From contig JBFMHN010000003.1 in NCBI GenBank assembly GCA_040752895.1, positions 219,501 through 283,500 of the forward strand: 64,000 bases of DNA, given 5' to 3'. Positions 43,807-51,737 of this stretch are shown in pieces. The notes under the pieces are model-generated. The model saw only the letters and a program-made list of their open reading frames with translations. It had not been told where the DNA came from and ran no database searches. The DNA comes from Pseudomonadota bacterium (GTDB lineage Bacteria; Pseudomonadota; Alphaproteobacteria; GCA-2746255). Each line of letters opens with the position of its first letter. Within the stretch, counting starts at the first letter, position 1. Position numbers and translations under genes: made by a program.

Positions 43807-44369
43807 CGCAGGGCCGGCCCTTCATCAATCCCGGTATGCTTGGGGAGAGGGGCAGCGCTCTTTGCCGGTTTGTCGGAAGACATGACTTCGGATGCAAGAG
43901 CGCCGAAGTCACATTGGCTGCGTGCAGCGTCCAGCCGGTCGCGCACGAAGCGTGCGCTGCGGTCGCTTCCCTCACGCTGATAAACCTCTTCGACGCTGCG
44001 AAAGGCGTTGCGCGTATATTCATCAAAGGCATTTTGCAATGCCGTGCCGCATGCTTTATCGCCGGTCAGGCCGTCGGTGACGGCCTCGATGGCGCAGTTG
44101 ACAAAGGCATTACCCAGTGCGGAGCCACGGCAGTTATTCCGGGCCTCTTCAAGCTGAACAATCCGGTCTTCCTGAAAGAGCTTTCCCTGGCGTCCGCCGC
44201 CCAAGATGTCGCGGACCCGTTCAAGCGGGAGTTCGCGCGCGTCTTTCTTCAACGCATAGGGCAGGGCCTCGCGCACTGCGCCTTCCGAAAAGACGGACTT
44301 TGCCGCCCGTTCGGCGAGGTCTTTCCAGTGCCTGCGCATCGGCAGGCTTCTATGAGGGCCATCAGTCAT
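43803..44369 (-). CDS. Unknown helical protein, first gene of QueC operon
   Basis: A 188-residue protein starting MTDGPHRSLPMRRHWKDLAERAAKSVFSEG, with GGAGA about eight bases before the ATG. It is mostly helical and charged, has three Cys residues in its middle and C-terminal half, and has no recognised family. It overlaps the QueC-like gene by ATGA, a tight pairing that suggests a direct partner or substrate. Upstream of it lies an 8-bp dyad. Confidence 0.65.
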   Translation of the reverse strand: MTDGPHRSLPMRRHWKDLAERAAKSVFSEGAVREALPYALKKDARELPLERVRDILGGGRQGKLFQEDRIVQLEEARNNCRGSALGNAFVNCAIEAVTDGLTGDKACGTALQNAFDEYTRNAFRSVEEVYQREGSDRSARFVRDRLDAARSQCDFGALASEVMSSDKPAKSAAPLPKHTGIDEGPALR

Positions 44370-44381
44370 GGTGAATCTCCA

Positions 44382-44411
44382 TGTCAGATATATAACACAA
44401 AAAATCTGACA
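44382..44411. promoter_or_regulatory. Operator-like dyad before QueC operon
   Basis: TGTCAGAT (44382-44389) and ATCTGACA (44404-44411) form a perfect 8-bp inverted repeat with a 14-nt AT-rich spacer, 12 bp upstream of the first gene. TGAC AAT GTCA follows at 44408-44417. It is a plausible site for the operon's XRE-ImmA protein. Confidence 0.6.
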
Positions 44412-44624
44412 ATGTCAAAAACGGAGATTCTGGTTGTTTCTGCTTGGTTTCAATCGTCTTGCCGTTGGCGCGTCCGGTCAGCCGGACCGGGCTCTAGGCG
44501 CAAAGCGCCCGGAGCCGCCGTAGCGTCTCCGCCCTGGAGAGGGTAACGATCCCTCGCGCTTGGGCAGTCTTTCGCTGCTGCCAATATGCGAGGTGGTGAG
44601 GGATGGGGCATAATAAGCCAAAAT

Positions 44625-44757
44625 TGGCATGTTAGTGGCAGTTATGGCGTATAAAATGCCAGAAATGGCACTTACACCATTTTTTATGTGTTGATTTAAA
44701 AGGCCAATTCTGGCATATTATAGTCAGAAACAGCTTTTAATATGACAGAAATGGCAT
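44625..44757. promoter_or_regulatory. TGGCAT repeat operators of second hipBA
   Basis: TGGCAT or close relatives occur at 44625, 44645 (TGGCGT), 44656 (ATGCCA, inverted), 44666 (TGGCAC), 44711 and 44752, in an AT-rich stretch just before the hipB-like gene at 44761. TGGCGT and ATGCCA at 44645-44661 make a dyad. Multiple half-sites are typical of HipB autorepression. Confidence 0.6.
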
Positions 44758-44760
44758 GTT

Positions 44761-45111
44761 ATGGAATTCACAGGAGATATTTCTGATAATGCGGTTCTCA
44801 AGGAACTGGGCAGCCGTGTTGCCCGGTACCGGCTGAACAGCAATTTGACCCAGGCGGCTTTCGCCAAGGAGGCGGGCGTCTCACTGCGAACGGTCATCAG
44901 GGTCGAACACGGGGAGTCTACGCAGACATCCAATCTCATCCGGATTTTGCGGGCGCTCCGCATCCTAGAGAATTTCGAGGCCCTCATTCCCGAGCCCGCG
45001 ATGAGCCCCATTCAGCAACTTCAGTTGCACGGAAAAAGCCGCAAACGCGCCTCTCCCGAACCCGACAAGTCCGAAGCCAAAAAGCCGTGGGCCTGGGGAG
45101 ACAGTGAATGA
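44761..45111 (+). CDS. hipB: HipB-like XRE antitoxin
   Basis: A 116-residue protein with a helix-turn-helix at about residues 16-72 (YRLNSNLTQAAFAKEAGVSLRTV region) and a basic, Pro-rich tail. It overlaps the following hipA by ATGA. The first base is immediately after a TGGCAT repeat, so its own product may block its translation start or promoter. It is unrelated in detail to the HipB at 10547-10897. Confidence 0.85.
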   Translation: MEFTGDISDNAVLKELGSRVARYRLNSNLTQAAFAKEAGVSLRTVIRVEHGESTQTSNLIRILRALRILENFEALIPEPAMSPIQQLQLHGKSRKRASPEPDKSEAKKPWAWGDSE

Positions 45112-46412
45112 CGGTTGCAGAGGTACGACTTTGGGGCAGGGCCATAGGTGCTGTCAGTTGGAATGACGATACAAAGCTCGCCAACTTCGAATATCGCCCG
45201 GAATTTGTCGGCAGCGGCATCGAAGTCTCGCCGATAACCATGCCGCTTGCTGACCGTATTTATTCGTTTCCGGCGTTGCCGCGAGAAAGTTTTCACGGAT
45301 TGCCGGGCCTTCTTGCGGACTCGCTGCCGGACGATTTCGGCAATGCGCTCATAAATGCATGGCTTGCGCGGGAAGGCCGCGATCCGGGAAGCTTCAATCC
45401 GGTCGAACGCCTTTGTTACACGGGTAATCGAGGCATGGGCGCTTTGGAATATGCGCCGTCCTCAGGTCCTTCTGCCGCCACATCCGAGAGAGTGGATGTC
45501 AAAGCGCTGGTGGACCTTGCCAGCGAAATCCTCACCAAAAGGAATCAGCTTAAAGGCTCCTTTGCGGTTCCGGATCGGGAGGCCTCCCTTCAGCAAATTC
45601 TACGTGTCGGCACATCCGCTGGCGGAGCAAGGGCCAAGGCCATCATTGCCTGGAACCCGGAGACCAATGAAGTCCGCTCGGGTCAAATAGACGCTGGTAA
45701 AGGGTTTTCGTACTGGCTCCTCAAATTTGACGGTGTTTCCGGCAATAAGGACAAGGAACTCGAAGACCCCACCGGGTACGGCCTCATCGAGTATGCCTAT
45801 CACAAAATGGCGGTGGCGGCCGGAATTGCCATGAATGAGTGCCGGTTACTCAAGGAAAACGGCCGTAGCCATTTTATGACCCGGCGCTTTGACCGGACGA
45901 AAACCGGGCAAAAAATCCATATGCAATCTCTCGGCGCAATGGAGCATTTCGACTTCAAAAAGGCCGGGGCCTATTCCTATGAACAAGCCTTGCGCACAAT
46001 TCGTAAGCTCGAAATGTCCGCAGACAGCATTGAAGAGCAGTTCCGGCGCATGGTGTTCAATATCGTCGGTCGTAATCAGGACGACCACGTAAAGAACATA
46101 GCGTTTCTTATGGATAAAAAGGGCGTCTGGACGCTCTCGCCGGCCTTTGATGTTACCTATAGCTACAACCCCAGCGGGGCGTGGACCAGCAGCCATCAAA
46201 TGTCGCTGAACGGCAAACGCGATGATTTCGGTATCGATGACCTTAAGGCTTGCGCCAAGAACGCATCGATGAAGCGGGGACGTGCAGAGGAGATTCTCAG
46301 GCAGGTTCAGGACGCCGTACTGAACTGGATGGATTTCGCCGAAGAGGCGGGGGTTCCGGTGGAAGTTGCCAAAAAGATCAGGAACGCCCAGCGCACCGAT
46401 ATATTGAAGTAG
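45108..46412 (+). CDS. hipA: HipA-like kinase toxin
   Basis: A 434-residue HipA with the N-terminal domain, Gly-rich loop GTSAGGARAKAII, catalytic loop GRNQDDHVKNIAFL and LSPAFDVTYSY. All kinase residues are in place. It is paired with the hipB at 44761 and serves as the stability module of the right-hand element; a second, different HipBA is carried by the left element. Confidence 0.9.
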   Translation: MTVAEVRLWGRAIGAVSWNDDTKLANFEYRPEFVGSGIEVSPITMPLADRIYSFPALPRESFHGLPGLLADSLPDDFGNALINAWLAREGRDPGSFNPVERLCYTGNRGMGALEYAPSSGPSAATSERVDVKALVDLASEILTKRNQLKGSFAVPDREASLQQILRVGTSAGGARAKAIIAWNPETNEVRSGQIDAGKGFSYWLLKFDGVSGNKDKELEDPTGYGLIEYAYHKMAVAAGIAMNECRLLKENGRSHFMTRRFDRTKTGQKIHMQSLGAMEHFDFKKAGAYSYEQALRTIRKLEMSADSIEEQFRRMVFNIVGRNQDDHVKNIAFLMDKKGVWTLSPAFDVTYSYNPSGAWTSSHQMSLNGKRDDFGIDDLKACAKNASMKRGRAEEILRQVQDAVLNWMDFAEEAGVPVEVAKKIRNAQRTDILK

Positions 46413-46611
46413 TTCGCTGAGATCGCCTCAGGCATTGTTTCCGGCCGGACGCGAGATTTGGCGCATCAGCGGCACCCGGTCAGGCCGCGTCCGGAATCAT
46501 TCGCGTAAAGTATCGATTTTCGACACTTTACGCGTACGATTGCGGAATTCTTTGGAATTGAAGGGCCATCAATCCCGGCGCAGCGAAAAGTCTATGAAAG
46601 CAGTTGCGAGC

Positions 46612-46623
46612 CCCCGCAACCAA
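46612..46623 (+). repeat. CCCCGCAACCAA, possible att right end
   Basis: This 12-bp string is identical to 12564-12575, the last bases of the initiator-tRNA fragment plus one. The copies are 34 kb apart in direct orientation. The sequence that follows, up to a terminator, looks like a tRNA downstream flank. Identity does not extend upstream, so the assignment is tentative. Confidence 0.35.
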
Positions 46624-46625
46624 AT

Positions 46626-46660
46626 AAAACGCTGTCAACTCAATGAGTTGGCGGCGTTTT
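46626..46660 (+). terminator. Rho-independent terminator
   Basis: AAAACGC pairs with GCGTTTT and, inside, CAACTC AAT GAGTTG forms a perfect 6-bp hairpin; a GCTTTTG tail follows. It resembles terminators found right after tRNA genes. Confidence 0.7.
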
Positions 46661-46813
46661 GCTTTTGCGCCCCGTGTTGCAACGGAACGCAACATGATCC
46701 CGAAAGATTCCAAACACTTACGGCCAGTCCCGATTCTTCCGTGCGACACGGACGCGACACGGAACGGGCTAATGTTGCCATTGTGTTCTTGGCATTTGCA
46801 TCCCCTCTGGGCC

Positions 46814-46890
46814 TCCGGATTGAAAGTTCCGGATATCAGGCGTATATTACGGCTGTAAATACGGTTATTCCGGATCAAAGACGTAATATG
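46814..46890. promoter_or_regulatory. TCCGGAT repeats before YfbU-like gene
   Basis: TCCGGAT occurs at 46814, 46828 and 46869. The second and third are each followed at similar spacing by CGTATATTA / CGTAATATG. The RHH protein at 46904 probably binds here. Confidence 0.45.
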
Positions 46891-46903
46891 AAGGGACGGA
46901 AAG

Positions 46904-47605
46904 ATGCAGACCAAGACCGAACGGTTTGAAATGCGCCTCGACCAAGCGATGGTGGATCGCCTTGACGCTTGGCGGAGTCAGCGGGATGACGTGCCTTCAA
47001 GGGCAGAAGCCGCGCGCCGTCTCATTGAGATCGGACTCCAGCAATATGCAGCAAAAGGCGTGCGTATCAGCGATGGCGAAAAATTAATCCTCTCAATGCT
47101 TCGCGACCTTTATCGCCATCTCGAGGTAAAGGGTGGCGAAATCGACCCTGATTTCGTGCTATCTGCACTTGTAGGCGGCCACTATTGGGGTTTGGCGTGG
47201 GAGCATGGCGGCTTATTCCATGGCCATGAGGATCGTGAGCAGGCCGTATCCGAAGTCGTCAATATCCTCGATATGTGGTCGTTTCTCGAAAGCGGCTACG
47301 CGCGGCTGACAGACGACGATAAAGCGCGAATTGCCTCGGAACTAGAGTCGCTAGGTAAGGATGTTCGCTTCCCGGGTTTCGACGGCAATAATGAGTCCGA
47401 GCACTACAGTATTTCCCGGTTCTTGATTGACGACATGGATCGGTTTTCGTCATTCAAGGGTCGAGACTTGAATTCGCACCACCCGGTCCTCGATGGCTAT
47501 CGGCGCATGCTGCTCGTGTTTGAGCCAAAGCGGCGCACCTTGACCGGCGGCGAGCTGGATGTTTCGCAAATTATTGCTGTACTGCATGCGCGAATGCGAG
47601 GCTGA
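46904..47605 (+). CDS. RHH-YfbU family regulator
   Basis: A 233-residue protein with an N-terminal ribbon-helix-helix (TERFEMRLDQAMVDRLDAWRSQRDDVPSRAEAARRLIEIGL) joined to a YfbU-type domain (LILSMLRDLYRHLE ... SALVGGHYWGLAWEHGGLFHGHED ... NILDMWSFLESGY). YfbU alone occurs in enterobacteria, with unknown role. The fusion suggests a DNA-binding sensor. Repeated sites upstream suggest autoregulation. It lies at the outer edge of the mobile region. Confidence 0.85.
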   Translation: MQTKTERFEMRLDQAMVDRLDAWRSQRDDVPSRAEAARRLIEIGLQQYAAKGVRISDGEKLILSMLRDLYRHLEVKGGEIDPDFVLSALVGGHYWGLAWEHGGLFHGHEDREQAVSEVVNILDMWSFLESGYARLTDDDKARIASELESLGKDVRFPGFDGNNESEHYSISRFLIDDMDRFSSFKGRDLNSHHPVLDGYRRMLLVFEPKRRTLTGGELDVSQIIAVLHARMRG

Positions 47606-47677
47606 GGTGGAATCGCCCTCCTGCCGCGAATGAGATAGGCTACGCGACCTGAATGATGGAGCGCTCCCTGTTCACGA

Positions 47678-48022
47678 TCACGTCGCCGCTGTTGCCACGC
47701 CATCGAGCCGCACGCGCACCGTGGTGATACCGTTGCCGGCGGCCTCCGTGGCGATGCCGACCGGGTAGAGGCCGGTGCCGGGCAGGTCGATCTGCTTGGC
47801 GCTCGCGTCCCAGGCGACGCGCGCGCCCTGGCCGATCACGATCGCCGGCGCCTTGGGCAACTCATAAACGCCCACCGTGGCGATCTCGACCGCCTCACTC
47901 TCGTCGGCGGTGAATGCGGCGACGCCGAACAAGTTGCCGACGACGATGCCCTGGCCCGAGGCGATCCCGCCGGCGGGCGCCGTCACCGAGATCATGTCGC
48001 CGTTCTGAATGAAGTTCTTCAT
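47678..48022 (-). CDS. DUF2190 phage capsid-associated protein, orphan
   Basis: A 114-residue protein, MKNFIQNGDMISVTAPAGGIASGQGIVVGNLFGVAAF, an intact DUF2190 protein; these are phage head decoration or capsid-fiber related proteins. No other phage structural genes are near, so it is a remnant of a degraded prophage or an exapted gene. No strong ribosome site is seen. Confidence 0.85.
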   Translation of the reverse strand: MKNFIQNGDMISVTAPAGGIASGQGIVVGNLFGVAAFTADESEAVEIATVGVYELPKAPAIVIGQGARVAWDASAKQIDLPGTGLYPVGIATEAAGNGITTVRVRLDGVATAAT

Positions 48023-48401
48023 CGCTCATACTTTTTTCGTGAAACTAATCCTGTCGGAGGCGACCGGCGGGTAAAAAAACCGTAGATAAATTTTCTTCCT
48101 ATGCTTTCTGCGCGGCAATCGCCGGTCATGTAACGCTTGAAGAGTCGCGTCGAGCCGCATCGGTCACACGGCTTGCATGCCTCCGCATGCGGATGGCGCG
48201 TCGCGTTGGATTCCTTGTCAGGGCGATTTCGAAAAAGCCTTGAGGAGACGTTGTCCGTTTAACGGATTTTAAACTAATGCGGGAAAATACTCGTCATACG
48301 ACAACTTTAACGCGAGCACGGGCCGGCCCATCCGGGCCGGAAGACGGCGAGCAAAAGAAGCAGGTGCGCCCAAGCGGCGCCATCAGGGTGGAGACGAACC
48401 G
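48023..48401. other. Non-coding leader of chemoreceptor gene
   Basis: About 380 bp with no gene. It is AT-richer at 48070-48110 and 48260-48300. The antisense frame over the chemoreceptor is a shadow. It probably contains the chemoreceptor promoter, but I could not locate it with confidence. Confidence 0.4.
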
Positions 48402-49748
48402 ATGAACGACTACGGATTGAAAGAACGCCTTTCCTTCATGGAGATCGACGAGAAGACTCGCGCCACGCTGCGCGAATTGCTTCCCTGGCTGAAGGAACAT
48501 TTGCCATCGATCCTCGATCAGTTTTATAGCCATATTGCAAAATACCCCACCGTCGCTCGCCTCTTCCCGGACGACCAGTTGAAAGGCCGCGCCAGAACCG
48601 CCCAGCTCCAGCACTGGACGCTGATCGCTTCGGCCGATTTCGGCACCGATTATGTCGAATCCATCCGCCTGGTCGGTCAGGCGCACAACCGCTTGGGGCT
48701 GGAGCCGAGATGGTACATCGGCGGCTATGCTTTCATCATCACGCGTCTGCAGCAGCAGATCGTGACGGGCCTTCAGAAGGGCTTGTTTAAGAAAAATAGC
48801 CGTGAAACCCTGGCGCGGTATCTCACCGCCGTCAGTAAGGCGGCGCTCCTCGACATAGACTTCGCCATTTCCGTCTACCTTGATGAAGGCCGCCGCGAGA
48901 AGGAGGAGGCCACAAAACGTATCGCCGAGGTCTTCGAAAAGAATATTGGCGCCGTCGTGGACGCGGTGGCTTCCGCCGCGACGGAATTGCAATCCACGGC
49001 CGCCTCGATGTCGGCGGCGGCCGAGGAGACCAGCCGTCAAAGCGAGGCTGGCGCTTCCGCCACCCAGCAGGCGAGCGCAAACGTCCAAACCGTCGCGGCA
49101 GCAGCCGAAGAACTTTCTTCCTCGATCACCGAGATCAATCGTCAGGTCAAGCAGTCGTCCGATATCTCGAGCCGGGCCAACATGGAAGCCGAACGCACGA
49201 ACGAAACCGTCCAGGGCCTTTCCGGCGCCGCCCAGAAAATTGGCGATGTCGTCAACTTGATCAGTGAGATCGCCGAGCAAACGAATTTGCTCGCGTTGAA
49301 CGCGACGATCGAGGCGGCGCGCGCTGGTGAGGCGGGAAAGGGCTTCGCGGTTGTCGCCTCCGAGGTGAAAAATCTCGCCACCCAGACGGCGAAGGCGACG
49401 GAAGAAATTGCAACCCAGATCACCGAGGTGCAGGGCGTCACGAAGGACACCGTGAACGCCATCCAAAGCATTCGCGAGACGATCAAGGAAATCAACACAA
49501 TCGCGGAAGGCATCTCAAGTGCTGTCGGCGAGCAAGGTGCCGCCACCCAGGAAATCGCGCGGAACACCCAGCAGGCCTCGACCGGCACCCAGGAGGCGAG
49601 CAACAATATTTCGAGCGTAAGCCAAGCCGCTTCCGACACCGGCGCCGCCGCGCAGGAAGTCTTGCGCGCGGCGGGTCAGCTTTCCGAGCAGGCCGAGACG
49701 CTGCGTTCGGAAGTCGATAAGTTCGTTGAGCAGGTACGGGCGGCTTAA
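48402..49748 (+). CDS. Globin-coupled chemoreceptor (soluble MCP)
   Basis: A 448-residue protein with an N-terminal globin-coupled sensor domain (about 1-160, [22 protein letters not shown] ... [15 protein letters not shown] ... QLQHW) and a C-terminal MCP signalling domain with the highly conserved [21 protein letters not shown] hairpin. No membrane helix is present, so it is cytoplasmic. Haem in the globin would sense oxygen or a related gas and signal to CheA for aerotaxis. The C-terminus ends EQVRAA without an obvious CheR/CheB pentapeptide. A terminator follows. Confidence 0.95.
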   Translation: MNDYGLKERLSFMEIDEKTRATLRELLPWLKEHLPSILDQFYSHIAKYPTVARLFPDDQLKGRARTAQLQHWTLIASADFGTDYVESIRLVGQAHNRLGLEPRWYIGGYAFIITRLQQQIVTGLQKGLFKKNSRETLARYLTAVSKAALLDIDFAISVYLDEGRREKEEATKRIAEVFEKNIGAVVDAVASAATELQSTAASMSAAAEETSRQSEAGASATQQASANVQTVAAAAEELSSSITEINRQVKQSSDISSRANMEAERTNETVQGLSGAAQKIGDVVNLISEIAEQTNLLALNATIEAARAGEAGKGFAVVASEVKNLATQTAKATEEIATQITEVQGVTKDTVNAIQSIRETIKEINTIAEGISSAVGEQGAATQEIARNTQQASTGTQEASNNISSVSQAASDTGAAAQEVLRAAGQLSEQAETLRSEVDKFVEQVRAA

Positions 49749-49779
49749 AGGCCGAACGGCCGGTTCAGGGAGAAAACAT

Positions 49780-49817
49780 AAGGCCGGCCCGCTTTACGCA
49801 GCGGACCGGCCTTTTTT
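49780..49817 (+). terminator. Rho-independent terminator
   Basis: AAGGCCGG-C-CCGCT and AGCGG-A-CCGGCCTT form a long stem with loop TTACGC and one mismatch, followed by six T residues. It ends the chemoreceptor transcript. Confidence 0.88.
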
Positions 49818-49958
49818 CTTTTTAACGGTATGTGTTCCGCCGCCTTGGCGGGCCTTTGTTTGAGCGGGAAGACGCGCCCCCCTGCAATGGGATTGTGCTT
49901 CTCCGCCGAATGCCCATCTAATGGGGGCAAGGGGTGGGCTTAAGATAAGGAGAAAAGC

Positions 49959-50387
49959 ATGTCCCGTTTGCTGTCCACGTTCGTCCTTGTTATCGGGTTT
50001 CTGCTGCCGCACGCCCTTGCCGCCAAAGGGCCGCTTACGGCTGAGGAAAGTGCCATCAACACGGTCATCCAGGCCCAGCTCGACGCCTTCCGGCGCCACG
50101 ATGCGAAGGCCGCGTTTTCGTATGCCGCTCCCGGCATTCAGGCAAAGTTCCGGACGGCGGAGAATTTCATCTCCATGGTCGCGACGCAGTACCTGCCGCT
50201 CTATAGCCCGAAGCGGGTCGAGTTTCTCGGCCTCTCGCAGGAAAGGGGCGGGGTCCTACAGCGATTGAAGGTGCTTGGGCCGGATGATCGGGAGTACGTC
50301 GCCTACTACCCGATGGAGCGGCAACCCGACGGCAGTTGGCGAATCGGCGGCTGCTTCATCGAACCGGCGGCTGGTTTCGACGCCTGA
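49959..50387 (+). CDS. DUF4864 exported protein
   Basis: A 142-residue protein with a signal peptide at about 1-22 (LLSTFVLVIGFLLPHALA with an AxA-like cleavage site) and a DUF4864 domain, a NTF2-like fold: VIQAQLDAFRRHDAKAAFSYAAPGIQAKF and ending SWRIGGCFIEPA. The gene is convergent with the exporter gene. Function unknown. Confidence 0.87.
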   Translation: MSRLLSTFVLVIGFLLPHALAAKGPLTAEESAINTVIQAQLDAFRRHDAKAAFSYAAPGIQAKFRTAENFISMVATQYLPLYSPKRVEFLGLSQERGGVLQRLKVLGPDDREYVAYYPMERQPDGSWRIGGCFIEPAAGFDA

Positions 50388-50423
50388 GCGCCGGGCAATC
50401 GCCGGCGATTGAAAAAGGCCGCC

Positions 50424-51737
50424 CTACTTTAGGGGTTCGCCGCGCCCTGGCTCCCGCACGCAAAACCAGAGCAGAAGCAGCCCGATCACCAGGAACGGCA
50501 GGACCGTCGCCATGCCGACGCGCTGGCTTGCCGTAAGCGTGACGGCAAGGCTGAACAACGCCGGTCCCAGGAAGGCCGTCGCCTTGCCGGTGAGGGAATA
50601 AAGGCCGAACATCTGCGAATGCATGCCTTCCGGGGCAAGCCGGGCCATGAGCGACCGGCTGGCCGACTGCACGGGGCCGAAGAAGGTGCCGAGCAGAAGC
50701 CCAAACCCCCAGAACCAGGCCTTCGATTCCGTGAGGAGAATGGCAACCGACGTCAGGAGCAATGCGACCAGGGCGATGGCGATGACGCGTCGCGCGCCGA
50801 TCCAGTCGTCGAGCCAGGCAAACGCCGCCGCGCCGATGCCGGCCGTCACGTTCAGCGCAATTCCGAACTGCAGCACCTCGATCATGTCCATCCGGAACGT
50901 CTCGGCGGCGTAAATTCCGCCGAACAGGAAGATCGTGTTGATGCCGTCGATATAAAGCATATGCGCGAGCAGGAACCAGGCGACGGCTGGGTAGCGCCGG
51001 ATCGTCCGCAGGGTGCCGAAAATTTCGCGCAAGCCCTCGCGCAGGACTTGACCCGCCGGGCGGCCCGTTGCCGGCTCGTCCGGCGTGAAGAGGAAAATCG
51101 GGAGCGCAAAGAAGGCGAACCAGATCGCGGCCAGCAGCATCACCGCGCGGATGTGTTCGGCTGCTGCCTTGTCGAGGCCGAAGGGCGGGGTCTCCGGCTG
51201 CACGAGCCAGAGAAGGGCGATGCCAAGGCTGACCAGCCCGCCCGCGTAGCCCGCTCCCCAGCCCCAGCCTGAGATGCGCCCCAGCAAACGGTTGGGCACG
51301 AAGCCAGGCAGCATGGAATTGTAGAAGACGGCGCCAAGCTCGAAACCGACATTGGCGATGGCAAGCAGGGTAAGCGCGAGCCACGCGTCGCTCGTCATCG
51401 GCCGCACGAACCACATGCCGGCGACGCCGAGGATCGCAAGCAGGCTGAAGGCGGAAAGCCAGGGCTTTCGACGGCCGGCCTTGTCGGAGAAGGCGCCGAG
51501 GATCGGGCTTAAGACCGCGATGACGAGGGCCGAGATGCTGATCGTCCGCCCCCATTCGGCCGAACCCTGCATCGGGTCGGCGGCGACGGCCTGGGTGAAG
51601 TAGGGGGCGAAAACGAAGGTGAGGACGATTGCCGGGAAAGTCGAGTTTCCCCAGTCATAGACGCACCAAGCCGTGACGGAACGCAGGAATCCGGCCGGTC
51701 TCTTGGGGCTTTCCTTCCTATCCGGCAAGGACTTCAC
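50424..51737 (-). CDS. MFS transporter, UMF1/Atg22-like
   Basis: A 437-residue 12-helix transporter. The first helix carries WCVYDWGNSTFPAIVLTF, the UMF1-type signature, and DKAGRRKPW follows between helices 2 and 3. UMF1 proteins are relatives of the yeast vacuolar effluxer Atg22. Substrate in bacteria not certain. It overlaps the PrpD-like gene by 20 bp and is probably in the same transcript. Confidence 0.9.
   Translation of the reverse strand: MKSLPDRKESPKRPAGFLRSVTAWCVYDWGNSTFPAIVLTFVFAPYFTQAVAADPMQGSAEWGRTISISALVIAVLSPILGAFSDKAGRRKPWLSAFSLLAILGVAGMWFVRPMTSDAWLALTLLAIANVGFELGAVFYNSMLPGFVPNRLLGRISGWGWGAGYAGGLVSLGIALLWLVQPETPPFGLDKAAAEHIRAVMLLAAIWFAFFALPIFLFTPDEPATGRPAGQVLREGLREIFGTLRTIRRYPAVAWFLLAHMLYIDGINTIFLFGGIYAAETFRMDMIEVLQFGIALNVTAGIGAAAFAWLDDWIGARRVIAIALVALLLTSVAILLTESKAWFWGFGLLLGTFFGPVQSASRSLMARLAPEGMHSQMFGLYSLTGKATAFLGPALFSLAVTLTASQRVGMATVLPFLVIGLLLLWFCVREPGRGEPLK

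Larger units (their letters stand above)
46413..46903. other. Non-coding boundary region
   Basis: No believable gene in 490 bp; both strands have only short frames. It holds a 10-bp hairpin CGCGTAAAGT / ACTTTACGCG (46502-46534), a 12-bp repeat of the tRNA 3' end (46612-46623), a terminator (46626-46660) and three TCCGGAT sites before the next gene. It probably contains the right end of the mobilizable element. Confidence 0.5.

Noticed and set aside
40666-44369. Qat defence system
   Set aside because: Only a QueC-like enzyme is present; no QatA ATPase, QatB or TatD-like QatD.
48294-49466. 390-residue antisense frame over the chemoreceptor
   Set aside because: It is a shadow of a GC-rich gene; the plus-strand product has strong family motifs.
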